DNA of 64,000 nt, from positions 8,877,141-8,941,140 of the forward strand of contig JAJEKV010000023.1 in assembly GCA_021234155.1 (NCBI GenBank), read 5' to 3'. The notes beneath the pieces are model-generated. The model saw only the letters and a program-made list of their open reading frames with translations, did not search any database and was not told the origin of the DNA. Made by a program: the position numbers and the translations under genes. How positions within the stretch are numbered: the first letter of the stretch is position 1; every line of letters starts with the position of its first letter. Shown here piece by piece: positions 1 through 10,965 of this stretch. Source of the DNA: Isoetes taiwanensis (Eukaryota > Streptophyta > Lycopodiopsida > Isoetales > Isoetaceae).

Positions 1-236
1 CTTCTTTCAAAGATGTTGCTGTTTTGGATAGCAATATCACTCTATGCTACTTACAGGATTTTATGTTCTTAAAAAGATCTTCAGGTTATTACACAATGTG
101 GTACTTATCTATAAGCATTGTATATGGGCTTAATCTTAAGTCCAAGTATTCCTAGAAAATGCTGCTGACATTCTTTGTCATGCACTCTCTTTATTTTGTA
201 CTTATTTTTCATAATTAATGATTAAAAAGCTTCATT

Positions 237-267
<31 letters not shown>
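1..267 (+). mobile_element. Probable retroposon 3' end with poly(A) tail
   Basis: A run of 26 A residues (242-267) follows non-coding sequence. This resembles the 3' end of a LINE or another retroposed RNA inserted on the plus strand. No reading frame is recognisable upstream, and the 5' part lies outside the window, so a target-site duplication cannot be tested. It could also be a simple A tract. Confidence 0.4.
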
Positions 268-518
268 GCAAACAGGAACTCTAGAGATCTGTTATTACCA
301 AACTCGACTCAACATCCATCCATTCTAGATCTACTCTGAATTCAACGACCACAGGTTGGAACTAGCACTGTAAGCCGGATTATGCACCAGCAATTCTGAA
401 TCAAGACACTTATACTAGAGTGACGCACTTGCAGATTTGTCTGCCTCAGAATTTAAAGACTTTCCCCATGGAGTTGGAGACACTGCTTATCTGTATTTAC
501 CTTGACCCGATCATGATC
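268..518. other. Short non-coding interval
   Basis: Between the A tract and the LINE 3' end I see no convincing coding sequence. The short open frames here are low-complexity or chance. Confidence 0.4.
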
Positions 519-742
519 CAAAAGCCTTTTTTTTTTTTTTTTTTTTTGGAGAAAAGGAAGATTTATATTACTCATGAAAGAGTTACATCAGATTTCCAGG
601 AACCACGAGGGTTCACAAAAAGGTGCCTTTAGCACACAAAACATTACAGACAAAATTGGGACCGAAGTCCTCTATACAAGGAGACTGTACAAACCAACTG
701 TTTCTGTACAAACCAACTGTACCAGGCAAGTCCCGACCAAAA

Positions 743-1171
743 TCAGTGTGGAAGATCTTGAACCAGAAAATCTAAGTCTGAGTCGGATTCCTCCTCGTCA
801 ATGATCACCAAATCCGAGGCCACTGGATCCATCTGCCATCCAATGTCATTCCATTCGGGTGGGAAGGCAAAGAACCAGAGAGGGGCTGTTTCAGAGAATA
901 GGATAATGGCCTCTCCATGAGCATCCTGCAGGGCTTTATGATGGTAAAACATATCCCTAAAATAAGAGAACTGGTCATCAGTTAGCAGTCTCTCATAACA
1001 GAACAAGAATCTGTCCAGAATGTGAGCCTGATAACCGTTTAGCAAGAAGGGCTTGAGCTTTTCCAGATCTTGGTCAATAGTAGGGGAAAGAGCCCAGAGC
1101 TGTTGGTTATTAAAGATTTCTGTGGCTGCTGCAAAATTGGACAGATCAGGGAGGTTTGGCTTACAGTTCAT
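743..1171 (-). CDS. Small downstream LINE frame (142 aa), overlapping the ORF2 stop
   Basis: An open frame starts at an ATG inside the last codons of LINE ORF2, in the +1 frame, and runs 142 codons. I do not recognise a named domain. The C-terminal half is acidic and rich in Asp, Glu and Ser. Residues around LLTDDQFSYFRDMFYHHKAL resemble a segment in the equivalent position of the LINE at 61-64 kb. Both downstream frames begin in the same relative frame, so this may be a genuine C-terminal module reached by frameshift or reinitiation, or simply an old frameshift in the parent element. Confidence 0.45.
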   Translation of the reverse strand: MNCKPNLPDLSNFAAATEIFNNQQLWALSPTIDQDLEKLKPFLLNGYQAHILDRFLFCYERLLTDDQFSYFRDMFYHHKALQDAHGEAIILFSETAPLWFFAFPPEWNDIGWQMDPVASDLVIIDEEESDSDLDFLVQDLPH

Positions 1172-3166
1172 CCTCGTCGTAAGGGCAATCAGCAGCTCTG
1201 AAAATCATAAAATGATCATTAGATATAAGCATGTCAGTACAAACAAAAATATTATGCAACCCAGCAAAATTCCCTATTGACAGCCAAGCAGTATCATATT
1301 TATCCTGTTTGCAATTTTTGTGTGCCATGGCAATCTTGGAAATCTCAATTTGAAAGGCTACTTTCATCCAGGGCACATCCACCCTTTGATTCGAGTAATT
1401 AACCCTATTCCTGTGTTTCCATATTATCCATAGGGCAGTTTGTCTGATAGTGTTTAGGAATCTATTTGATCCCTTAAGGAGGTCCATGATGTTGGCCCAG
1501 TTGCCCAAATTGTGACCTTTTGACCTTAGGTACTCATCAAGCCATCTCCAGAATTCCCTGATCTTTGGGCAATCGAACATATGCCTTATCGTTTCCGAAT
1601 TGTCCCCACAAAGTTTACACTTGGGGTTTTCTTGTAGCTCCTTACACCTTTTAAACATATTACTGTTGGAGGAAAGGGCATTATGGATGCATCTCCAGAT
1701 GAACACCTGCATTTTAGGCTGAGCATAAGATTTCCAATTATTCCTCAATATTTTCAAGAGGTGTTTGTTAGGAACTTGCCACTTTGCAGCTTGAGTGGAG
1801 GATTTAGTTGGGGCTAAAACCTTGTATACAAGAGCTACCTTGTACTGATCAGAGTTCATAATGTGCCAGTCTGGGCTTTTAGGACTTTGACATTCATTTT
1901 GAGTGCTGGCCACACTCATGATGCTGTCAAAGATCACTTTATCTATTTTCTTACCATTCACCATCTGCTTTACATGCTCCCAACTGCACCATTTGTCCCC
2001 TGCCCACAAATGTTGTAATTGAGTTAAACCAGCTCCCTTCCACTTCTTCCATATCTGAGGATGTTTGAGGGCCCAGCAGACATCATTCTCTTTAGCAAAG
2101 ATAGGTGACCAGAAAAGGGAGAAATTAGCACTATCAAAACCAATCTCCTTATGATCAAATCCTTCTGCCACTAGGTTCCAGGCCTCAAAAATTTTTCTCA
2201 TCAGAGGGGATGTGTTGGGAGCACACTTAAACTGATAATAAATAGAGTCAGGGAGATGGTGAGCATACTTCTTCATCCCTAAAGGTCTACTAATCTGCAG
2301 CCAATATCTAATGAATTCCATGGCTGGGGAGTTCCATCCATTTATCGCCTTCCAGACATATTTAGCTCCCAAGGCTTGACTGTGCTTCTGCAAGATTTTC
2401 AAGCCCAACCCTCCCTCCTTTTTACTATGAGTAATTTCCTCCCATCTAATAAAGTGCATGCCTTTCCAAATGTACTCTCTTAGACATCTTTCAATGTCAT
2501 TATATGTTTCCTTGTTAGCAATGAGAGCAGAGGAAAAATAAACATGAGTGCTTGCCAACACTACATTAGCTATAAGAACTCTTCCAGCAAAGGAAAGATT
2601 GGGAGAGAGAGACAAAAGCTTCTTTCTGATTCTGGTGACAATAGGTCTCCATACTTCCTTGTTAGGAAGATTAATGGCTAAAGGAAGGCCAAGTAGGGTA
2701 ATAGCTTGATTGGGAGGATTGACTTTGATCCCCCTGGTATCTATAGTGTCAGGGTAAAAGCATGTTAGGGTGTCCCTTAAAAAGTATTATTTAGTGACTA
2801 AAAAGGTACCTAAAAAGGTAGCCAGGACTGGGTACTGGGTACCTGTATAATATCTCAATATAAGGTATGTTTTAGAACTTTTTATATATATATTGGTCTC
2901 CGATAGCATTATCTTTATCTTAACTTTGAATATTACCACGTCCTTGACTTTTATTTTGGATTTTTGTATTAGTTTTAATGAAAAGAAAAATGAGAAAGTA
3001 CCCAGTTCTGAAGTACCTAGTGTATGTACTTTTGCAGGTTCCAAAAGTGGTACACCCTAACATGCTTTTACCCGTCAGTGGGGTTTTCCCATAAGATACT
3101 ACACTTGTTAAGGTTAAGGTGAACTCCCGAGACAGAGGCAAAATTCTGTATGCTATCCAGCAGAAG
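1161..3166 (-). pseudogene. LINE ORF2: reverse transcriptase C-terminus and zf-RVT, interrupted
   Basis: This is the ORF2 polyprotein of the LINE. Reading down from 3166, the frame gives the post-YADD part of the RT (FASVSGVHLNLNK). It is broken by the insertion at 2752-3073 and resumes as TLLGLPLAINLPNKEVW. The following block FAGRVLIANVVLAS matches the same block of the LINE at 62-64 kb. The zf-RVT region shows CKLCGDNSETIRHMFDC, and a WIIWKHRNRVNY segment lies near the C-terminus. The frame ends at 1161 and overlaps a second small frame. The endonuclease and the catalytic YADD portion are absent, so the product is not functional. Confidence 0.8.
2752..3073. mobile_element. 322-bp non-autonomous TIR transposon nested in the LINE
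   Basis: Perfect 22-bp terminal inverted repeats (GGGTAAAAGCATG... at 2752-2773, its complement at 3052-3073) bound an AT-rich non-coding core. GTCA lies on both sides (2748-2751, 3074-3077), consistent with a 4-bp target duplication. Removing the element and one GTCA restores the LINE frame as ...NPTDTIDTRG..., direct evidence of insertion. The superfamily is not clear. A 4-bp duplication that is not TTAA argues against mariner, Harbinger, hAT and typical Mutator; Sola-like is one possibility. Confidence 0.85.
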
Positions 3167-3176
3167 CAAAAGCCTT

Positions 3177-4052
3177 GTTTTAACCAAGCACTCTTTCTTA
3201 GATCAAGAGTACATGGAGTAGTAGCATGGTTAATCAGGTAAGTCTGAGAAGGCAGAGCCAGAATTGATGTGTTTTGCCATAACTTAGTGAACCTAGTTGA
3301 GTGGTTAATTTTGTCAGTCTACTGTAAACTGTTAAAATATTGTTTCAAAATCATTTGAATCCTAAATTGAAAGAATCATATCATTGAGACAACGAGATCT
3401 TGAAATTGATGGAAGGTCCTTCAGTAAAAAAGGCAATTGAATAGCGGGAAAGAACGATTTGGAGGAGTTGAGTTCTTGGGCAGTTCCTTAGTCCTCAAGA
3501 TGTAGCTTTCTCCTTTTTAGTTGTAAATGCTTACTTTAAAGCATGTACCAATTGTGAGCAAAACTTTGGCTCCTCATAGTGGTGTTGGCATCTTGCATAT
3601 GTCCTTACTGTATTCCCTATGCCTATACTTCACGTCCCTTTGATTTTGTATCACTGCCCAAACCACAACCCTCCTTTTGTTTTTTCCCTTTGTACCATCC
3701 GATAGTTAAATAGGGTGTCATGTGGTTACATGCATCTTCTAGCTTCTCTAAATTTTTCCTACGCCATCCAATTGCCTTTTGTATTGTAGGCACTGGAAAC
3801 CCTAACTAGATCAGAGACATAATGCTTACCTTCTTCTACAAGACATAGATCCTATGAAAACTAAAAAAAACAGTATCTTCCATAGTCAATGGTAGTGGCT
3901 TGTAGTGTCTCCCATCGGGTTCTTGCTAACATTGGGTGGGTGGGTGAATGCAAGTCTCACCATGTGTAGTGTGCATTTGCTTTTCAATGAGACCAAAACA
4001 AACTATTAGAGCAGAAAAATGCAATCAAGCGGATTCTCTTAGAAACTTGGGA
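3177..4052. other. Intergenic, no gene seen
   Basis: AT-rich sequence without an open frame that I can support, apart from short chance frames. Confidence 0.4.
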
Positions 4053-4084
4053 AACAAGGTGCTGCGCACAGAGGGTTGCCCTCT
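4053..4084 (-). repeat. Copy 1 of a short dispersed double-hairpin repeat
   Basis: Contains AACAAGGTGCTGCGCAC followed by AGAGGGTTGCCCTCT. It can fold as GTGC-TGC-GCAC and as AGAGGG-TTG-CCCTCT. Related copies lie at 24367, 35022 and 49236. Confidence 0.6.
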
Positions 4085-4109
4085 GCGACCCGAAGGTGAA
4101 ATGGCTTAC

Positions 4110-4290
4110 GAACAAAATGCCACACAAGCTTATTCCAAATCTAACTCCAACGAATTGTCGAAACAACTATCGCCAAGACCCTGCCTTGCATCAACAAAAT
4201 GGTTAGAATTTTAGCATGTGGCTCATACTAGAACACTCCATGCTAGGATAGATTGTTGCAAACACTAACATGGAAGGTTGGATTACCAGA
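4110..4290 (+). repeat. Dispersed 180-bp repeat, copy A
   Basis: About 180 bp that recur at 5597-5770 with substitutions and small indels. Shared landmarks include AGCATGTGGCTCATA/GGCATGTGGCTCATA and GGAAGGTTGGATTACC. No coding content was recognised. Confidence 0.65.
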
Positions 4291-4369
4291 ACAGAAACTA
4301 AGAAGCACTAGAAACTATAAAAAAAAAGCTTGTTTTTCTAGAAGTTTCTCATTATGCTTTATTATGCCA

Positions 4370-4731
4370 TGTTTTGACCCATTTATGCTGAGCATTTGGA
4401 AAATGTATGTCTAGCATCATTTACGGACCTTCCAATGATCTTTCCAATCTTTGTTCTTGCACAGGAAATAGAGTTTTCTCTTAGGAGTTATGCCCACATT
4501 TCTACCCAACTGTAAAACTGTGGCAGCGAAGACATTGCCTGATTTGGCACTGTTTTGACCCATTTATGCTAGGAATTTGAAAAATGGACACCTAACATCA
4601 ATTCTGGAGTTTCCAGTGACCTTTTCGACGGACGTTCTTGCGCAAAAGACAGAGCTTCGATTTGGGAGTTATGGCCATGTTTCTAGTTTTGAGTATAAAT
4701 TTATGGCAGCAAACATATTACTTGATGGGGC
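4370..4731 (+). repeat. Diverged tandem dimer, period ~181 bp
   Basis: Two head-to-tail units each begin TGTTTTGACCCATTTATGCT, at 4370 and 4551. They share scattered blocks such as the GAGTTATG segment. The divergence is high, so this is an old duplication or a remnant of a satellite-like array. Confidence 0.55.
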
Positions 4732-4739
4732 TTACTTTT

Positions 4740-5596
4740 GGGATTTGAGCTATTTCACTTGATATTTACATCCCTAACATCGCTTATGGATGTTTATTTA
4801 CGGGCTCATTCATCCTAGTTATGCTTGTCAAAGATTTGTTTGGTACCTCAAGTTAACTTTTCTGTTTGCAACATCTAGTGACATAGTTACAGCAGCAGCC
4901 ATATCACACATCTAGTAGCATATCATGATGTAAATGTTGAACTGCACAAATTGCTTCTTCTTCTTCTGCATAGGGAACAAGAAAACCAAGCATCTGGTTG
5001 CCCTTTGACAAAGACTATTGCAGCCAAAGGAGCAATGCCATGATGATTTTGCCAGCTTACATGTGATACGAAAAGAGTGAAGAGCATGCAAAAATCCATT
5101 AATGATTCTTTAAAGCTCCAGCTAGAGATGCATAAATAATTTAGAAAATGTACCTGTAGATTGCCCCGTTTTAGTAATATGCAACAGGCATGTAGAGCAG
5201 GGCCTGCAAAAACTAAGAAAAAACATCAAGCAACCCCTCTAAACATTTTGTTTCAACCAATTACATCATAGTTTCCATCTTATAAGTTGAGCTAGATGAA
5301 TCATGCCATCTTGTATCTTCTACACACTGGGATAAAGAGCACAAAGAGCAGAGTGCCAGCATCTAGATGAGGAGGAAACAAACAGATATCACAAAATACC
5401 TTGCTTTTTGAAGCTACGTAACTTGGCGTCTAAAACTAATGTAGACTTCCAGTAGCTCTGAATATTTTGAATAATCCAGAGGTAGTCAATACAAACTCAA
5501 GGCATGCTTCCTGTACTTGAATTAGGCCGGCGATATTTGATTAAAGCAAGAAACATGGAGAATGCACATGCCAAAGAATAAGTCTATGTAACTAAA
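4740..5596. other. Intergenic, no gene seen
   Basis: No supported reading frame or RNA gene. Composition is ordinary for the window. Confidence 0.4.
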
Positions 5597-5770
5597 ACAA
5601 ACAAAATGGCACATGAGCTTACTCCAGATCTAAATGCAGCGAATTGCCGACACAACTCTCGCCTTAGATCAACAAAATGGTCAGAATTTTGGCATGTGGC
5701 TCATATTAGAACACTCCACGCTAGGATAGATTGTTGAACACACTGACATGGAAGGTTGGATTACCATAAA
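5597..5770 (+). repeat. Dispersed 180-bp repeat, copy B
   Basis: Second copy of the repeat at 4110-4290, in the same orientation and about 1.49 kb downstream. Confidence 0.65.
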
Positions 5771-7416
5771 AACCCAGGCTGAGAAGGATTGCGGCGACTA
5801 ACTAATGGCATGTATACTATGCGCAAGTAATGCTGCATCAAGATTTCTATTTGCTGTAGTTTCCAGTCATTAACCTCCATTACCTAGTGACTAGAATACT
5901 TGCATGTTCAAAATAACCTTCAAGCGAGAGTATAACCACTCAAAAAAACATTGAAATAAAGGCTTGGCATCCCAGGAATACATTTCTGATTGCATGCTAA
6001 GGAGTCCATACATCTTAAGAAGTGTCACAAATGAGCATACGGAGCCAAATTGAAGCTTTGCTCTTTTGGTTGCTCTAGCTTCTCATTATGCCATTTCAGA
6101 GCCATTGGCCATATTCCTACTCATTTCCACAGAACTTGCCTTGCTGATACACATTATGGACGGTTATTTGTGCTAAAGAAGAGCCTATATATTTCATAGC
6201 AAGAGTTTTCTGTAACATCATGCAGCGCTTGCATAAGATCTTGGGGCAAAATATGACCAGATAAATTTGATGATTAAAATAGACGAATACCGGTTTGAAG
6301 AACAATTAATCAAACCCAACTTCTGACTTTCACTATATCAACAACTTCAATAACTTTGGCTGAACGACATCATTCATGTGACAATCCAAACAAGAATGTT
6401 TGAGTTCTCTTGTTTCCATTTCTGCAAACACATGCACGGTAGAAACAATAAATAATATTGAATACTCTACATAAACACATGGCATACACCTAAAAATAAA
6501 ATTCTTGCTTGGTAATGTCTCTTGTTGCTCCAGTTTATAGGGCATTTTTAGCATGCAAACAAACAAGGCACCGTGTTCTGCTTGACAAATAAAACTCTAC
6601 AACAGTGCTTGTCTGCATTTCAGAGAGAGAATGAGATGAAAGAATGCGTTCTAGTGCAACTGAAGCACTGTATGATTAAATATGCCAGCGTTATTGTTGT
6701 AAGAAAATAAATCACACAAGAAGAGCACTCCAAACCAAGCAAAAGGAATCCTAAATTAGCTAGATTGCAACAAGTATGAAATGCCTCACCAGATATATTT
6801 TCCAAAACCCTCAATAATACACTTGTATTTCAATGATTCAATGAGTATGAGATCTTCTATGGAAATTAAAAGATAATGAATTCAAGCACATGAATTGATT
6901 TGCATGCAAATCTTAAAAGTAAAGCTACAAAGTCTTGGGGGGATATTGCTACGCACTTTAAGAAAACATTTGTAAAAGAGACCTATAGCAAGAATCACCA
7001 CGCCAAACTCTACGTAAGTCCTTGTAGAAGCTACAGTCAATTTGCAATGAAATAAGAAGCTTACAAATACATTTTCTCTGCACGCATCACACTGTTATTA
7101 GAATATTAGGCTCCAAACTAATTCTTACTCTCAATCCACGAATTATAAGCAGTACATCTACATCAGATCGTAAAGAAGCCTAAATGGCACATATGTGATA
7201 AACCGGAATGCATAGGATCATAATGACATCAATGGATTATATAACACAACCCTCACGCAAAATTTAAACAATTCAAAGTAGATGCCGCACCAGAGATTCA
7301 AATTTACCATAGCAAAATGGTAAGCAAAATGTCTTTTGCTTTAAGCAAGAATGGCAAAACACGTGTTCTATCTTAAGCAAGAATTTGAATGTTCAAAAGC
7401 GAAGTAGGGAAGAGGT
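5771..7416. other. Intergenic, no gene seen
   Basis: About 1.6 kb of AT-rich sequence. The short open frames (about 60-77 codons) show no recognisable protein features and look like chance. Confidence 0.45.
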
Positions 7417-7424
7417 CTAGAGAG

Positions 7425-7644
7425 GATGATGAGCACACCAATTCGCCATAGCCTCCTTCAAGCAGGAAGCACCGGTTAGCCAGTTTCCACATTGGCTAAC
7501 CACCAATGTAATTGACCGCCAGTTTACAGCCAATAATGGGTTTGGAGCAGTCGTTGGCATATTTCGGGCATATACTAACATATGCTTGGAATATGCCACC
7601 AACCCACATGGACGAGGGTTTGCCCCTTAGGGGCAATCCAAAAA
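7425..7644 (-). repeat. Dispersed repeat family R1, copy 1
   Basis: Read on the minus strand the unit begins TTTTTGGATTGCCCCTAAGG and continues with an AT-rich part holding GGCATAT/ATATGCC motifs, then GACTGCT, AACCCATT and GGCTGTAAA. The same order of blocks is found on the plus strand at 28806 and 41126. No coding function or superfamily is recognised. Confidence 0.65.
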
Positions 7645-7799
7645 TAGGAAAATGAAATCCAAGATATTTGCACTTCATCGTTTTCTTGAACATCGTCATC
7701 TATAATCCATGAATGTCTCGAAACATGGAACCGTTTTTGGTGGCAGCTTTCCGTTCCATACCAAAGACATAGTGTTTATTGCAACTTGCTTCTTCTTCT

Positions 7800-8590
7800 C
7801 TTTTCTTTTTTTTGAAAGAATATAGAATAGAATAGATTTTTTAGCGTCCACGGAGATCGATTGGCCTATGGGACCCAAACAAAAAGAGAGCAGCAAGCGT
7901 ATTACTGACAGGATTAAAGGAGGACAAGCTTTATTCACCAATCAAAAACTATAATAACATAAAATGCAAAGATAGGATTATAATCCCAAGGCAAAAAATG
8001 ATCCAACTGAGCGCAACCACATGTTTACGCATAAGAATGAATTTGAAGGTAAGTATGCCAAATTAGTATTTTCTCCTCTTGATCAAGAGAAGAATAATTA
8101 TAAGCTATAACAGTTTTATTCTGTATCTACTGAAGAAGAATCTCATCTGCAATATTCATGCCCTTAAAGATAAATAGCCTCCTTCTCTTCCAGATCGACC
8201 ATAAAAGCCAGCCGCGCATAACATGAAAAGCATGTTTCCACAGTTTGTGTCATGCATCAGGGTAGATATCGAGCAGAATTTGCTGGCTAGATCGAGACAA
8301 ACAGGGTTAACAACCAAGACCATGCCTTCCGAAGCCGCTCACACAAGAGAAAGCAATGTTCGTTACTCTCAACCCTTTGATTACATAAAAAACAGAGCTC
8401 TAGAATCCGATTATCAATTTTACGGACCAGACTCTGAGGCATCTGTAGATCATTTGCCACCACACATTTGCCACTTTGGAATGAAGCAACATATTTCATA
8501 CCCATGTCTAAACACTTTTCCATTCTAGAACTACTGCGAATAGACAAGGACAAGTATGTTGAATGCTCTGGCATCTCCTTTTTAACCAAA
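7800..8590 (-). mobile_element. LINE 3' fragment with zf-RVT remnant
   Basis: A T-rich run at about 7800-7815 followed by GAAAGAATATAGAATAG resembles the 3' end of the LINE family at 47245. Upstream on the minus strand are a WLLWSIWKRRR-type segment and a zf-RVT remnant (LELCFLCNQRVESNEHCFLL). Frames are interrupted. This is a 5'-truncated, inactive copy. Confidence 0.6.
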
Positions 8591-8621
8591 ACAATGATAG
8601 CAAGTTAGTGAAACCATTATG

Positions 8622-8670
8622 GCCGGGATTAAAAAACCTCGCCCTTTCAGGTTTTCGAGGAAAAACCTTG
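8622..8670. repeat. Short dispersed foldback core, copy 1
   Basis: About 46 bp starting CCGGGATTAAAAAACC and ending GAGGAAAAACC. It is nearly identical to the core of the hairpin at 30507-30571. Here the outer arms no longer pair well. Confidence 0.55.
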
Positions 8671-8933
8671 ACAATAAGTGGATCACTAACCTATGCTAGG
8701 ATCATAAATCATAAATAATCTATACCCTCATGCTCACCAGCCTTGTTGGGTGAAAAATACATTATAGCAACGAAAAGTTAAAAACTGAACTCATTTTTGA
8801 ATTGCCTTCTCTATTGAACTTCAGTTTGTGTCTAGAATCCACCACGTTCGTCCAAAATGCCAAAACACATAGAAAAGCTTCACTCACCAATTGTGTCCCT
8901 GCATACACGAAAAGTGAACCAAAAGCCACTATC

Positions 8934-9047
8934 CAGGCACGAGGGCCTCCAACCAGACAGGAGGGCCTCCATTAGGCACGAGGGCCTCCAACCGTGCACA
9001 AGGGCCTCAACCAGGCACCAGACCTCCAACCAGGCACTAGGCCTCCA
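8934..9047 (+). repeat. Degenerate minisatellite, unit ~20 bp
   Basis: About five to six imperfect copies of a unit like AGGCACGAGGGCCTCCAACC. It reads through as a repetitive peptide on both strands, but that is a by-product of the repeat. A 12-base G run lies just downstream near 9100. Confidence 0.75.
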
Positions 9048-9198
9048 AGAAGATGTTAGTTTACATAAATAAGGTTCACAATTTGGAGAAGGGTGTTGGG
9101 GGGGGGGGGAACCCAACGCTAGGATGACATAGGGGAGAGAGCTGATAAGGGAGAAAAGGGACGATAAAGAAACTAAATAGGGAACTAGAAGGGAAAAA

Positions 9199-9318
9199 TG
9201 ACAAAATAAGTGGCTAAACTACGTCCATAGTTCTAGAACTTTGTTTTCCATTGTTTCATGACAAAATAACTGACTAAACTACGTCCATAGTTCTAGAACT
9301 TTGTTTTCCATCTATTCG
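9199..9318 (+). repeat. Tandem duplication, period 60 bp
   Basis: Two nearly identical 60-bp units (9199-9258 and 9259-9318) share TACGTCCATAGTTCTAGAAC. A short reverse-complement piece of the unit follows at about 9321. Confidence 0.85.
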
Positions 9319-9724
9319 TGAAACAATGGAAAACATCATTTGTGGCTGACGAACCTGAAGATGCCATCTATTAGATGGAGGCAAGATTTCAAAATGTAGA
9401 AGCAATTTATACACAGAAGAAACAAAGCGCCCTAGCTTCATACATCTATTTTAATTTGTGGGCCGGAATACTGTGGCAACAATGCAGCAATACGAGTCCA
9501 AATGACTCTATTTCATCTCTACAACATGAATTTTGTTCTAAATGCTTTCCATAACATTAGAATACCAGACTCATACGAAGCTGCAATAGTGCAACAACAC
9601 TTAGAGGCACATTCTCTGGAGTGTCCTGCAAAAGATTCCAACAGCATGGAGTAGATAGTGGAAGACAAATAGTAGATAGTAGATAGGGAGAAGTGTTAGG
9701 ATACGAATATCTAGGATAAGTCAA

Positions 9725-10250
9725 AGCCCGAGGAAGGAGGGGCTTAGTGGTGGGCTTATGAAATAAAAGACAATGCTGAGAATTGACTGCATCAGCAACC
9801 TCAAGCCAGGAGAATCATCCTTACCAATGAGAATCTTCCAAATAAACTTCAATATCATCACCTTACTTTGGAGCTGAAAATCTAACATTCCAAGACCACC
9901 AGCTGCCTTAGGTTTAATGCACTTCGCCCAAGCTACCTTGACCACAGCTGCTACCGCATTTTCACCCCAAATTAAATTCCTGACGATACGCACAATCTCC
10001 TTCATCTTACACTGAGGAGCTAATGGAGCGGATGCCATGTAGACATGAGTATTACTAAGAGCACACTTAGCCACAATGATTCTTCCTGGTATAGATAGTT
10101 TAGTTGTATTTCACAAAATAAGTGATTTTGCAACCTCTAATAATTTCATCCCAAGCATCTGAAGTATGAAGCAGAGATGTGAATTCCAAGAGGGATACCA
10201 AATAACTTCGTTGTATTGCCATGCAGAAGAATCTTCTATAGATAGTCCAA
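9725..10250 (-). mobile_element. LINE fragment, end of the RT domain
   Basis: The minus strand encodes IPGRIIVAKCALSNTHVYMA followed by a run containing IRNLIWGE-type and GGLGMLDF motifs. This is the same block as LAGRTIIANSVLASSHVYFS in the LINE at 62.9 kb. A GIPLG motif lies further upstream in a shifted frame. Both ends are truncated, and no poly(A) or target duplication is seen. Confidence 0.7.
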
Positions 10251-10965
10251 AACACGTGGGCATCTATGGGCCGCAAATAATTGTTGCAATGTCTATCTAA
10301 ATCTTAGCATATTGTGCATCTTTTGGTGGAACTTGTCAAGGTGGAATGAAATGGTCAACACGTTTCCACTTGGATTTGCTAGACATAAACCATTTTTCTA
10401 GCTTTTTCTGCCTATATAAGACCTATATGGAAATATCGTCAGAATGAGATATACTTGCACAAACAATTTGTTATGATTTATATGTATTTCTTCTAATATT
10501 TTTTAGATCTACATCTGACCAATAGCAACATGTAAATCCCATGGTTTCATATTCCCCTATCAGAGTTGGCTACCTGTAGCAATAAATTTTTGTGATGAAT
10601 AATAATATTCAGAATAACTCGTACCTAATTGAGGAGTGATAACTTTGGCATTTTTAGAACATCTCAAACTTCAGAGTGAGAAAACACTAACCTCTTTGCC
10701 ATCAACATAAAAACATTAAGATTTTCATTATACAACGAGTCGCATCTAGTTTAGTACTAAATTTACAGATAAACATCTCAAAATTTTACTGCCAATAGAA
10801 CCCAACATCAGGTTTCACATACTGAAACACAGTTTAACAAAAGAATAATTCATAATGCTTCAGGAGGACACTTTCCTTGGGAAACTTCGAGATAGTTTTA
10901 TCTCCGCAAGAAAAAAACAAAGCCAGCCTAGCTATTACAGATTCCAGGTATTCCTTTACAAGAAT
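10251..10965. other. Intergenic, 3' side of the F-box gene
   Basis: No supported gene. It probably holds the 3' untranslated region and terminator of the F-box gene. Confidence 0.4.

Larger units (their letters stand above)
519..3176 (-). mobile_element. 5'-truncated L1-type LINE with a nested TIR insertion
   Basis: A non-LTR retrotransposon copy lies on the minus strand. Its poly(A) tail appears as 21 T (527-547). The body contains the C-terminal part of the reverse transcriptase and the zf-RVT zinc-binding region. A candidate 10-bp target duplication, CAAAAGCCTT, flanks it at 519-528 and 3167-3176; its last bases merge with the T run, so the length is approximate. The coding frame begins abruptly at about 3166 inside the RT domain, so the copy is 5'-truncated and could not be autonomous. 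A 322-bp TIR element interrupts the RT frame at 2752-3073. Confidence 0.8.
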
